A DNA stretch of 64,000 bases. Origin: Glycocaulis albus (lineage in GTDB: Bacteria; Pseudomonadota; Alphaproteobacteria; Caulobacterales; Maricaulaceae). Under the pieces are notes generated by a model. It was not told the DNA's origin, did not search any database, and saw only the letters and a program-made list of their open reading frames with translations. This document shows positions 23,295 to 31,743 of the stretch, piece by piece; positions within the stretch are counted from its first letter, which is position 1; each line of letters begins with the position of its first letter. The position numbers and the translations under genes were made by a program. The stretch spans positions 1-64,000 of the forward strand of contig NZ_BMFS01000006.1 in NCBI RefSeq assembly GCF_014639075.1, read 5' to 3'.

Positions 23295-26165
23295 ATGAGC
23301 GCCCCCCTTTCCCAGCGAATAAGAGTAAGCCTGCCCGTTATTGATGCGGGCGCGGCGCAACAACGTCGCGACCGGGTGCCGCCAGCGGCGTTGTCGCCCT
23401 GGCCTTGCGAGTTTCTGGATGCGGTCATGTCGGCCTCGCCCTATCTGGCAAGGCTGATGGAGCGGCGTGCGGACACCTTGCAGGCGCTGGCTTCGGATAC
23501 TCCTGAAGCGCTGTGTGACAGGGCGTTTGCCCGCGCGCGTTCGGCAGCGGACTGTGACAGCGAGGCGGACGCCATGCACGCCTTGCGTGAAGCGAAGATG
23601 GACATCCATCTGGTCGCGGCGCTGGCCGATCTCGCCGGCGCCTGGAGCTTGCGCGAAACCACTGCCATCCTGTCATCCTTCGCCGATGCTGCCCTGCAGG
23701 GGGCGCTGGGCTTTGCCGCGCGCGACATGGGGCTGGCAGGCGAGGACGGCACGCTGCCCGGATTTGCCGTGCTGGCATTAGGCAAGCTTGGTACGCAGAG
23801 CCTCAATTACTCGTCAGACATCGATCTTGTAGTGATCTGGGAGGCAGAGCACTTCACTGTGCCCGAAGGCAAGGAGCCGCAAAAGCTGGCCACCCGCCTG
23901 ACCCAGCGCCTCGTGCGCCTGATGAGCGAGATGACGGCGGAGGGCTATGTCTTCCGCACCGATCTGCGCCTGCGTCCCGACCCGTCCTCCACGCCGCTCG
24001 CGGTGAACGGCGATATGGCGCGCCATTATTTCGAGGCCGTCGGCCAGAACTGGGAAAGGGCCGCCTATGCCAAGGCGCGCGCTGTAGCCGGCGATATAGA
24101 GGCAGGAGAAGCCTTCATTGCCGATCTGGAGCCCTTCATCTGGCGGCGCACGCTGGACTTTGCCGCGGTGGAGGACATCCGGGCGCTGGCCAAGCAGATA
24201 CAGGCTGTCGGCAACCGGGCGGAGCTGAATGTGGCCGGGCACGATGTGAAGCTGGGCCTTGGCGGGATACGCGAGGTCGAGTTCTACGCGCAGGTATTGC
24301 AACTGGTCTTTGGCGGGCGAAAGCCTGACTTGCGTGTCGCGGGCACCCTGTCGGCGCTCAAGGCATTGAGCACGGCCGGGCTGGTGGATAGTGATACGGC
24401 GCGGGTGCTGACCGACAGCTATACCTTCCTGCGCCATGTCGAGCACCGTATCCAGATGCTGGAGGACGAGCAGACCCAGACGCTACCCGAGGAGGACGGA
24501 GCGCGTGCGCGCGTTGCCGCCCTTGCCGGCTATGGTGAGCTGGATGCGTTTGATGCGCGGGTGGCCGATACGTTGCGCGCGGTCCACAATGCCTTCACCG
24601 AGCAGTTCGAGGAAGGCGAAAGCCTTGCCACCCATGAAGGCAGTCTTGTTCTGACAGGTGTGGAGCCGACACCCGATACGCTCGAAACACTTTCCCGGCT
24701 GGGCTTCTCCGATCCGGTACGCATCTGGCATCAGCTTTCGGGCTGGGCGGCGGGCCGGGCGCGGGCTGCGCGCACTGAACGCGCCCGCAGGCTGTTTTCC
24801 CGCCTCGCCCCCCGCCTGGTGGAGGCCATTGGCGCAACAGGCGATGCCGATGCGGCCTTTGCCCGGTTTGCGGCCTTTTTCGAAGGCCTGCCGTCCGGGG
24901 TCCAGCCCTTGTCGCTGCTTGCGGCGCATCCGGCATTGGCCGACGAGCTTGTCACCATTCTGGGCCTCGCGCCGAACTTGGCTGACGAGATCGGCAAGCG
25001 TCCGGCGTTGCTCGACGTGATGCTGGAGCCCAGTTTCGCGGCGCCGCTGTCAGAGACCGGGCCGGCAAGCCAGGATGCGCTGGCCGAGCGTCTGGCGCGC
25101 GGTGAAAGCTTCGAGGACGCGATGAATGTGGCGCGGCGCTTTGTCCGCGAAGAGCGATTGCGCATCGGCGCCCAGCTCCTGCGTGGCCGGGCGGGCGCCA
25201 GCGACGCCGCACAGGCCTATTCCCAGCTCGCCCGCCACAGTGTGACGGCCATGGCGCAAGCCGCCGGGCGCGAGATGGAGCGGCGCCACGGCGCGGCGCC
25301 CGGCCGCTGGCATGTGCTGGGCATGGGCAAGCTGGGCGGCGGGGAATTGTCGGCAGATTCCGATCTTGATCTGATCGTGGTTTACGAGCCGGAAGCCGAA
25401 TATTCCGATGGCAGCCAGCCTCTGGAAGCGCCGGTCTGGTTCACCCGGTTTACCCAGCGCCTTGTCTCGGCCCTGTCGGCTCCCACCGAGGAGGGGGCGC
25501 TTTATCCGGTCGACCTGGCCTTGCGGCCCTCCGGCTCTGCCGGACCCGTAGCGGTCGCATTGAAGCGGTTTGAGACCTACTATCGTGACGAGGCGTGGGT
25601 GTGGGAGCGCATGGCGATGACGCGCGCCAGCCTGGTTGTGTCCAGCGGCGGCGATGCGGCCATTTCCCTCGCCATTTCAGATGCCGTCAACGCGCACGCC
25701 CTGAGCGAGGCGGAGGTTTGCGCCGCCGCGGCGGACATGCGTTCCCGGCTGGAACGGGACAAGCCGGCAGCGTCATCCTGGGACCTCAAGCTGCGTGAGG
25801 GCGGCCTGCTGGATATCGAGTTTGCCGCCCAGACGGGACTGGTGGCGCGGCGGCTGGGACCGGAACCGTCCACACGCAAGGCGCTGGAATTGCTTGCCGG
25901 CAAGGGTTGGCTCGAGGAGCCAGATGCGCACGTCCTGCTGGAAGCGCATGCGCTCTACGAGGCTGTAACGCAACTGACCCGTTTGGCGCATGGCAGCGGA
26001 TTTGATCCGCAAGATGCCAGCGATCCTTTCGCGCGGCGGCTGGCCCAGGCAGCTGGCTGCCCCAGCCTTCCGGCGTTGAAGGCGCGCGTGGAGGATCTCG
26101 CGGGCAAGACAAGATCCATATTTATCAATGTGATAGAAAAAAGGGCATCGCCACGCGACGGATAG
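23295..26165 (+). CDS. glnE: Bifunctional glutamine synthetase adenylyltransferase/deadenylase GlnE
   Basis: A 956-residue GlnE, which adenylylates and deadenylylates glutamine synthetase in response to PII state. Two nucleotidyltransferase domains are visible. The N-terminal (removase) site has LGKLGTQSLNYSSDIDL near residue 160 and the C-terminal (transferase) site has GMGKLGGGELSADSDLDL near residue 675. A helical linker joins them. The ATG at 23295 is chosen over the in-frame TTG at 23286. Neither has a strong Shine-Dalgarno. Full length, so nitrogen regulation is expected to be normal. Confidence 0.94.
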   Translation: MSAPLSQRIRVSLPVIDAGAAQQRRDRVPPAALSPWPCEFLDAVMSASPYLARLMERRADTLQALASDTPEALCDRAFARARSAADCDSEADAMHALREAKMDIHLVAALADLAGAWSLRETTAILSSFADAALQGALGFAARDMGLAGEDGTLPGFAVLALGKLGTQSLNYSSDIDLVVIWEAEHFTVPEGKEPQKLATRLTQRLVRLMSEMTAEGYVFRTDLRLRPDPSSTPLAVNGDMARHYFEAVGQNWERAAYAKARAVAGDIEAGEAFIADLEPFIWRRTLDFAAVEDIRALAKQIQAVGNRAELNVAGHDVKLGLGGIREVEFYAQVLQLVFGGRKPDLRVAGTLSALKALSTAGLVDSDTARVLTDSYTFLRHVEHRIQMLEDEQTQTLPEEDGARARVAALAGYGELDAFDARVADTLRAVHNAFTEQFEEGESLATHEGSLVLTGVEPTPDTLETLSRLGFSDPVRIWHQLSGWAAGRARAARTERARRLFSRLAPRLVEAIGATGDADAAFARFAAFFEGLPSGVQPLSLLAAHPALADELVTILGLAPNLADEIGKRPALLDVMLEPSFAAPLSETGPASQDALAERLARGESFEDAMNVARRFVREERLRIGAQLLRGRAGASDAAQAYSQLARHSVTAMAQAAGREMERRHGAAPGRWHVLGMGKLGGGELSADSDLDLIVVYEPEAEYSDGSQPLEAPVWFTRFTQRLVSALSAPTEEGALYPVDLALRPSGSAGPVAVALKRFETYYRDEAWVWERMAMTRASLVVSSGGDAAISLAISDAVNAHALSEAEVCAAAADMRSRLERDKPAASSWDLKLREGGLLDIEFAAQTGLVARRLGPEPSTRKALELLAGKGWLEEPDAHVLLEAHALYEAVTQLTRLAHGSGFDPQDASDPFARRLAQAAGCPSLPALKARVEDLAGKTRSIFINVIEKRASPRDG

Positions 26166-26235
26166 GGCTGGCTTGCTTCGTTTGAGAAGGTGCAGAGGGA
26201 CAACTGCTCACCGAAACAATCGGAGTTACGACGCA

Positions 26236-26829
26236 ATGAAAACCTCCCTGAAATTTGCCGCTGCCGCGCTGGCGCTCGGCTTCACATCCGTACCGGCTGT
26301 GTCCGTCAGCGCTGTTGCGCAAACCGAAGTGCAGGAGACCGAGGCCGGCGAGCGCGGTGAACGCCGCGGCCATCGCTGGCGCCACCGTGGTCCGCGCGGC
26401 AACCCTGAAGCCTTTGCCGAGCGTCTGGCCAGCATGGATGCCAATGGCGATGGCACGATCACCCGCGCCGAGTTCCAGGCCCGTCACAACGCCATGTTTG
26501 ATCGTATGGATGTGAATAATGACGGTGTTGCCAATGCCGCTGACCGCGAGCTTCTGCGCGAATTGTGGGTCGAATTTGCTGCCGAGCGCGGCGTGGATGT
26601 CGGCGACGGCCATCATTCGGGCCGCCATGCGGGCCGCCGGGGCTCTGATCGCGAGATCAGCCGGGCCGACTTCGAAGCGCGCGGCAATGCCATGTTTGAC
26701 CGCTGGGCCGGTGAAGGCAATGATTCCGTGACGATTGCGGAGATTCAGCAGCGCATGGCGGACATGCGCGCGCAGCGCGGTGAACGGCGTGAAGGCGGCG
26801 AACGCCGCTGGCGGCGCGGCCGCGACTAG
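26236..26829 (+). CDS. EF-hand domain periplasmic protein
   Basis: A 197-residue exported protein. The signal peptide covers about residues 1-29 (cleavage near VAQ-T) and an Arg/Glu-rich stretch follows. The first EF-hand DANGDGTITRAEF (about 67-79) has a complete calcium-binding loop. The second, DVNNDGVANAADREL, is partly degenerate, and a third hand-like segment near residues 138-175 has lost several ligands. Calcium binding is likely at the first site. It lies 35 nt before the ribosome binding site of the ECF sigma gene, suggesting co-regulation with that sigma factor. Confidence 0.83.
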   Translation: MKTSLKFAAAALALGFTSVPAVSVSAVAQTEVQETEAGERGERRGHRWRHRGPRGNPEAFAERLASMDANGDGTITRAEFQARHNAMFDRMDVNNDGVANAADRELLRELWVEFAAERGVDVGDGHHSGRHAGRRGSDREISRADFEARGNAMFDRWAGEGNDSVTIAEIQQRMADMRAQRGERREGGERRWRRGRD

Positions 26830-26864
26830 ACCGGTTAGAAGGCCAATCTGTCAGGGAGGCGTCC

Positions 26865-27506
26865 ATCCGCCCGGTTCTGCAGGTCATTACCGGCTCGGCA
26901 AAAGGCGCTGTCCCTGACAGTGACCTGTCCCTGGCGCGCGCGCTCGCGCAAGGCGACAGCGTTGCCATGCAGGCGTTTGTCGCCCGCACACTGCCGCGGA
27001 TCACCGGCACGGCCTGGCGCCTTCTGGGCGACCGCAGCGAGGCTGAAGATGTGGCACAGGAGACCTATCTGCGGGTCTGGCGCAATGCCGAACGCTGGAA
27101 GCCGGGCACGGCTCGCTTCGATAGCTGGGTCATGAGAATTGCGGTCAATCTTTGCTATGACCGTCTGAGAAAACGCCGCGAAATCACCCTGCCTGACGGA
27201 TATGACCGGGCCGGAGGAGAGGCAGATGCAGACAATGTGCTGGCGGGAAAAGACAGCCAGCAAACAGTGCGTGCGGCAGTGGCCGGCCTGCCGGAGCGCC
27301 AGCGGCTTGCGCTCGAGCTTTGTCATTTCCAGGAGCTGGGCAATATCGAGGCGGCGGAGATAATGGAGGTCAGTGTGGAAGCGATTGAATCCCTGCTTTC
27401 CCGGGCGCGGCGCAGCTTGCGCCAGCGGCTGGCAGAAGACGCAGCTGACTTGATGGGCGCGTTGGCCAGGGGGCGAAGCAGTCACAGCCCGGGGGAGCCG
27501 ATATGA
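26865..27506 (+). CDS. ECF-family RNA polymerase sigma factor (probable non-canonical ATC start)
   Basis: An ECF sigma factor. Region 2 contains RITGTAWRLLGDRSEAEDVAQETYLRVWR and region 4 contains LPERQRLALELCHFQELGNIEAAEIM. The first ATG (26967) falls inside conserved region 2, because the usual DLSLARALAQGD-like leader is encoded upstream in the same frame. There is no ATG, GTG or TTG between 26829 and 26967. A consensus GGGAGG at 26854-26859 lies 5 nt before an in-frame ATC at 26865, so this is taken as the start, giving 213 residues. CTG codons at 26877, 26925 and 26931 are alternatives. Its stop overlaps the next gene. Confidence 0.8.
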   Translation: MRPVLQVITGSAKGAVPDSDLSLARALAQGDSVAMQAFVARTLPRITGTAWRLLGDRSEAEDVAQETYLRVWRNAERWKPGTARFDSWVMRIAVNLCYDRLRKRREITLPDGYDRAGGEADADNVLAGKDSQQTVRAAVAGLPERQRLALELCHFQELGNIEAAEIMEVSVEAIESLLSRARRSLRQRLAEDAADLMGALARGRSSHSPGEPI

Positions 27507-27928
27507 TGGACCAGACGCGATTTTCCGAGCTTGTTGCTGCCTATGGCGCGGATCCGAAGCGCTGGCCGGATGCGGACCGTCCTGGCGCGCTGGCATTTAT
27601 GGCAAGCCAGCCCGCTATCGCCCGCGAGCTCAAAGCGGATGCGGGTGAGCTGGACGTGCTGCTGGAAGCGGCGCGTGCCGCGCCGCCCTCTGCCGGCCTT
27701 GCGGGGCAGATACTGGCCACCGGGCAGGCCCAGACGCGGTTTGCCCCGCAATGGGCGCGGCTGGCAGCGGTACTGGCGCTCAGCGCCGGGCTGGGGCTTG
27801 GCTGGGGCGGCGCGAGTCTGAGTGGCGGCGGCCAAGGCGAGGCGGCCTACGCGCTGGCATTCTCGAGCTTCAGTGAGCCCGCCTATGAAGAGCTGGTCGA
27901 CTTTATCGAGGACGAGGTGCGCCGATGA
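27503..27928 (+). CDS. Probable membrane anti-sigma factor
   Basis: A 141-residue protein with a cytoplasmic N-terminal part (YGADPKRWPDADRPGALAF) and one membrane helix at about residues 84-104. It overlaps both the upstream sigma gene and the downstream periplasmic sensor by 4 nt. This layout (ECF, small single-pass membrane protein, periplasmic sensor) is that of metal- or stress-responsive systems such as CnrH-CnrY-CnrX. No zinc-binding anti-sigma motif (HxxxCxxC) is present. The role is inferred from position and topology. Confidence 0.7.
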   Translation: MMDQTRFSELVAAYGADPKRWPDADRPGALAFMASQPAIARELKADAGELDVLLEAARAAPPSAGLAGQILATGQAQTRFAPQWARLAAVLALSAGLGLGWGGASLSGGGQGEAAYALAFSSFSEPAYEELVDFIEDEVRR

Positions 27929-28458
27929 GCTGGTTGCAGGGGCGGCGTTTCTGGATTGCCCTTCTGGTGGTCTCGCTGGGGGTTAATGGCGTGCTGGCGG
28001 GTATACTGGCCCAGCGCACGCTTGCGCCTGCCAGCACGGCCCGCGAAGGGGGGGCTTACGTCCACGGCAGCAGCGGCTTCAACCCGCGGGCATTTGTGGC
28101 AGCCCTGCCGGAAGAGCGCCGCGAGGCGGCACGCAGCGAGCTGCGCGCAGGCCTGCGCGAGTTGCGGCCGCTTTTTGGCGAGATGATTGCGCGCCGGCGC
28201 GAGATGAATGCGCTGTTGCGGGCGGAGGAATTGGATGAGGCGGCCATGCTGGCGCTGACAGCGGAAATTCGCGCCCTTCGCGTACAGCTCGATGCCGCTG
28301 GCGAGGCCGTGATCCTCGGAATCGTGTCCGACCTGGAACCGGAGGCCCGCGGCGCTGCTCTGGAGGCGGCCTACTCACCGCGCGGCCGGGGCATGAGACG
28401 CGGTGACCGGACCGAAGGGGAGCGCCGCCGTCATTACCGGGGCGAACGGTCCGAATAG
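27925..28458 (+). CDS. CnrX/CpxP-like periplasmic heavy-metal sensor protein
   Basis: A 177-residue protein with one N-terminal membrane helix (about 9-29) and a periplasmic helical domain of the Metal_resist / Spy-like type. Visible features are LPEERREAARSELRAGLREL and the LRAEELDEAAMLALTAEIRAL helix. The C-terminal tail is Arg-rich (RGMRRGDRTEGERRRHYRG). No clear metal-binding histidine or methionine cluster is seen, so whether it binds metal is uncertain. Together with the anti-sigma protein it would be the sensing arm for the ECF factor. Confidence 0.72.
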   Translation: MSWLQGRRFWIALLVVSLGVNGVLAGILAQRTLAPASTAREGGAYVHGSSGFNPRAFVAALPEERREAARSELRAGLRELRPLFGEMIARRREMNALLRAEELDEAAMLALTAEIRALRVQLDAAGEAVILGIVSDLEPEARGAALEAAYSPRGRGMRRGDRTEGERRRHYRGERSE

Positions 28459-28459
28459 A

Positions 28460-31003
28460 CTATTCCGCGGCCTCGGTGACCGCGCCGGCATCGTCATGGC
28501 CATTGCCTTCCGGCTGAACCTGATGCCGCGGAATGGTGAAGGAAATCGTGGTGCCCTTGCCCAGCACCGAGTCGATACGCAGCTCTCCGCCATGCAGCTC
28601 CACCAGCGATTTGGAAAGGGCCAGGCCCAACCCTGAACCCTGATAGCTCTTGGAGTGCTGGTTCTCGATCTGCTCGAACGGGCGTCCGAGGCGCGGCAGG
28701 TCTTCCTCCGCGATGCCGATACCGGTGTCGGCAACCTGCAGGACAATGCCGTCAGCGGCCTCGAAACCGCGCACGATCACCCGCCCGCCATCGGGCGTGA
28801 ACTTCACGGCGTTCGACATCAGGTTCAGCATTATCTGCTTGAGCGCGCGCGGGTCGGCTTCAACTTCGGGCAGATCACCGCACTCGGCGCGCAGCTGCAG
28901 GTTCTTTTCCTGCGCGCGAGCGCCGACAATGCGGATGCACTGTTCGATGATGGCGGCCGGATCCAGCGGCTCCGTCTGCAAGGTGAGCTTGCCCGCCTCG
29001 ATCTTCGACATGTCCAGAATGTCGTTAATGAGCGAGAGGAGCAGCCCGCCCGAATTATGGATGTCGCCAGCATATTCGATGTAGCGGTCGTGACCGAGCG
29101 GCCCGAATATCTGTTTCTGCATCATCTCGCTGAACCCGATTATGGCGTTCAGCGGTGTGCGCAGCTCGTGGCTCATATTGGCCAGGAATTCCGACTTGGA
29201 CCGGTTGGCTTCCTCGGCGCGCAGCTTCTCCTCATGGTGGCTCTTGGCCAACTCCCTGATCTGCTGGGACGAGGCTTCCAGCTCGTTATAGGACTGGCGC
29301 AGCCTTTCCTGATTGTCGCGCAGCTCACCCTCCTGCTGCTTGAGCAGGGTGATGTCGGCGCCGACGCTGACAAGCCCGCCATCGGCGGTCTGGCGCTCCG
29401 AATAATGCAGCCAGCGCCCGTCGTTCAGTTCCATCTGATAAGAGTCGCCGTCATTTTCGCTGGTATGCACATCCGCTATCGAGCCCGCAGCCGCCGCTTC
29501 AACCGCTTCATAGGCCATGCCGGGACGCAGGGACCCCTCCGGCAGGTTGAAGAAATCCCGGAATTTGCGGTTCCAGAGCACCAGACGGCGGCGTGAGTCC
29601 CACAGGGCAAAACTCTCGGTCATCGACTCCAGCGCGGCCCGCAGCCGGGTTTCCGCGGCCAGGACACGCTTTTGCGCGCCCTTGCGCTCTGTGACATCAA
29701 TCGCCACGCCGACAAGGCGCCGCCCCGGCCCTGCGCCGTCTATGGCAAGAGGGCGGCCGCGCATCTGCACCCAGACCGCAAGATTCTGCGCGCGCACCTC
29801 GAGATCCACCTCCTCCGCCCGTGATGCCGCACGGATGGCGGTGCGCAGGCGCGACCGGTCCTCATTGGACAGCAATTGCAGGAAGTCGGCACCCGACATG
29901 CTGGCGGCATCAGCCAGACCCAGCATGCGGGCAAAGGAGTCGGTTATGAAGACCGCGTCGGTTTCCAGATCCCAGTCCCATACGCCGCAGCGCGCGCCTT
30001 CGATCGCCAGACGGAAACGGCGCTCGGAATCGTGAAGGCGCGCTTCGGCCTTTTTCAGCGCACCGGTCTGCATCAGCAGGACGACATAGAACGCGATGGC
30101 GGTGAACAGCGGTCCGAAAAAGAGCAGGGCATGGAAGATGAGGGTCATGTTCCATGCCACAGCGTCCAGTCCCGCCGGGCCGACCGCGTAGACATACAAG
30201 GGCGCATCACGCAGCCGGGCCACTCCCAGTACCTGCTCGGTCTCGCCCAGGCGCGCGCCGGTCATCGCGCCCCCGCCGGAATCGCCCAGTGCCCGGACAT
30301 CCGCGCTTTGCAGGCCGAAGCGTTCGGCGGCCAGCGGTGCCCCGGAAACCGGTGCTTCCGGGTAGAGCGCGAGTGTGCGGCCCACGGCATCGGTCAGAAC
30401 TGCAATGCGGGCTGCGCCATCGGCGCTGACCAGTTCGGACGGGCTGGCAAATGCCAGCAAGGTGCCCACCCGCCCGTCGGGTAGGGGAACGGGCGCGGCC
30501 AGAACGACATGGGCGCTTTCCCCGGTTATGCCTGCCACCCATTGCGGCCCGCCAAGGGCTGCGTCGGCCGCGGCGGCCAGATCGGACGGCAGGCGTCCGG
30601 CCGTCAGTGGCGCGCTGTCAGGCAGCCATAGCGCAGCGCCTGACACATAGGACGAGGCGGTTATGGCTTGCACGATGGCAAGCTGTTCCGGCTCATCGAC
30701 CGGGCGCGAAAGGCTGCTGGCGGCAAAGCCCAGGGCGCCGCGAATTTCCGACAAACGCCCCGACACGCTTTCGGCTATGAAAGCCGCGCTGCGGGCCTGA
30801 CGGTTCTCGGCCTCGGCGCGGGCCGATGTCCACTCCATCTGCAATTTGGCCCAGATGACGGCACCGAAAACACCGGCAAAGACGACCAGGAAGATCAGCA
30901 CCAGACGGGACAGGCGCGCGCGGCCGGTGGCAGGCCCGTCCATGGCCAGCCGTCCGGGCTGATGCCGTATGTCGGCATTGCGCGCTTTCCGGGCTCGAAT
31001 CAT
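28460..31003 (-). CDS. pleC: PleC/DivJ-type PAS sensor histidine kinase
   Basis: An 847-residue kinase with an N-terminal membrane helix (about 34-54), a large periplasmic region to about 290, a second helix at about 290-315, and two PAS domains (about 330-450 and 460-575). HisKA follows with FLANMSHELRTPLNAIIGFS, then HATPase with GSGLGLALSKSLVELHGG. The IFGPLGHDRYIEYAGDI segment after the phospho-His matches Caulobacter PleC and relatives, which act on DivK and PleD to control polarity. Length also matches PleC. The neighbours do not include divK, so the gene symbol is a family-level suggestion. Confidence 0.8.
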   Translation of the reverse strand: MIRARKARNADIRHQPGRLAMDGPATGRARLSRLVLIFLVVFAGVFGAVIWAKLQMEWTSARAEAENRQARSAAFIAESVSGRLSEIRGALGFAASSLSRPVDEPEQLAIVQAITASSYVSGAALWLPDSAPLTAGRLPSDLAAAADAALGGPQWVAGITGESAHVVLAAPVPLPDGRVGTLLAFASPSELVSADGAARIAVLTDAVGRTLALYPEAPVSGAPLAAERFGLQSADVRALGDSGGGAMTGARLGETEQVLGVARLRDAPLYVYAVGPAGLDAVAWNMTLIFHALLFFGPLFTAIAFYVVLLMQTGALKKAEARLHDSERRFRLAIEGARCGVWDWDLETDAVFITDSFARMLGLADAASMSGADFLQLLSNEDRSRLRTAIRAASRAEEVDLEVRAQNLAVWVQMRGRPLAIDGAGPGRRLVGVAIDVTERKGAQKRVLAAETRLRAALESMTESFALWDSRRRLVLWNRKFRDFFNLPEGSLRPGMAYEAVEAAAAGSIADVHTSENDGDSYQMELNDGRWLHYSERQTADGGLVSVGADITLLKQQEGELRDNQERLRQSYNELEASSQQIRELAKSHHEEKLRAEEANRSKSEFLANMSHELRTPLNAIIGFSEMMQKQIFGPLGHDRYIEYAGDIHNSGGLLLSLINDILDMSKIEAGKLTLQTEPLDPAAIIEQCIRIVGARAQEKNLQLRAECGDLPEVEADPRALKQIMLNLMSNAVKFTPDGGRVIVRGFEAADGIVLQVADTGIGIAEEDLPRLGRPFEQIENQHSKSYQGSGLGLALSKSLVELHGGELRIDSVLGKGTTISFTIPRHQVQPEGNGHDDAGAVTEAAE

Positions 31004-31054
31004 CGCTCCCAGAATAGGGTTGCCGCCCCGTAAACGTCCAGCGCTGCGAAGGTA

Positions 31055-31609
31055 TTATTCGGCTGCCTGAGCGGCCGCGCTTCCCGGCTCTCCGGGCCTG
31101 GCGCGCACGGTGCGGACGGTCTCGGACATCTGGCGGGCAAGGCCCACCAGCTCGGGACCGCATTCGGGATTGTCGGCAACAGCGCGCGCCATGGCTTCGG
31201 CCAGCGCCAGAAGGCGTGGGGCCTGTGCAATCAGGCGTGCCTGTGTCTCGATGCGGTGCGGATCGCGGTCATATTCGGCGCCTGGCGTACGCCAGCCGCC
31301 CCAGTTCTGCTGGTCGGTGACCACGACGGGATAGGTGCCGGGGAAGGGGTGATGGGCGCATTCTTCCGGCGTCTGCCATTTATTGGCCGCGCGCAATATA
31401 CGCCAATTGCTGCCGGTGCTCTCTCCGCCGCTGTCTTCAACGGCCAGCTCGTGTGCCTGGAAGTCGCGGCCCAGCCCGCAATCATAGAAGACCTTCACCG
31501 GCTCTTCCACATCGCGAACCCATTGCGGCTTGACTTTCTCGACCAGCGCCCAAGTGCCGACGGGATGGACGAACACGCGCTGGTGCTTGTGAAAGATGGC
31601 CTTGGCCAT
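31055..31609 (-). CDS. Conserved hypothetical protein, 184 residues
   Basis: Start at the ATG at 31609, which has GGAG 6 nt upstream on the minus strand. An in-frame codon at 31654 is less likely. The protein opens MAKAIFHKHQRVFVHPVGTW and contains EDSGGESTGSNWRILRAANKW and FPGTYPVVVTDQQNWGGWR, so it is rich in Trp, Pro and Gly. The second half is helical and Ala-rich. There is no signal peptide. The family is seen in Hyphomonadaceae-like genomes, but I cannot assign a function. It lies 51 nt upstream of the PleC-like kinase on the same strand. Confidence 0.75.
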   Translation of the reverse strand: MAKAIFHKHQRVFVHPVGTWALVEKVKPQWVRDVEEPVKVFYDCGLGRDFQAHELAVEDSGGESTGSNWRILRAANKWQTPEECAHHPFPGTYPVVVTDQQNWGGWRTPGAEYDRDPHRIETQARLIAQAPRLLALAEAMARAVADNPECGPELVGLARQMSETVRTVRARPGEPGSAAAQAAE

Positions 31610-31696
31610 GACAGGCTCCGCTGCTTCTCGCCCGGCAGGCGAAATCGCAGGCACAATACACCGGCCGGTTTAGGGTGGCGTTAAGGAGCATGGTTA

Positions 31697-31730
31697 ACGC
31701 GCCGTTTGCACGGGCATGCAAACGGCGCGT
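31697..31730. terminator. Perfect 14-bp hairpin between hypothetical gene and DUF4349 gene
   Basis: ACGCGCCGTTTGCA pairs with TGCAAACGGCGCGT around a CGGGCA loop. There is no U-run on either side, so it is not a classic intrinsic terminator. It is downstream of the DUF4349 gene on the minus strand and upstream of the 184-residue gene. It could stabilise the 3' end of the DUF4349 mRNA or bind a protein. Confidence 0.5.
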
Positions 31731-31743
31731 CGGGAGCTCCCGG

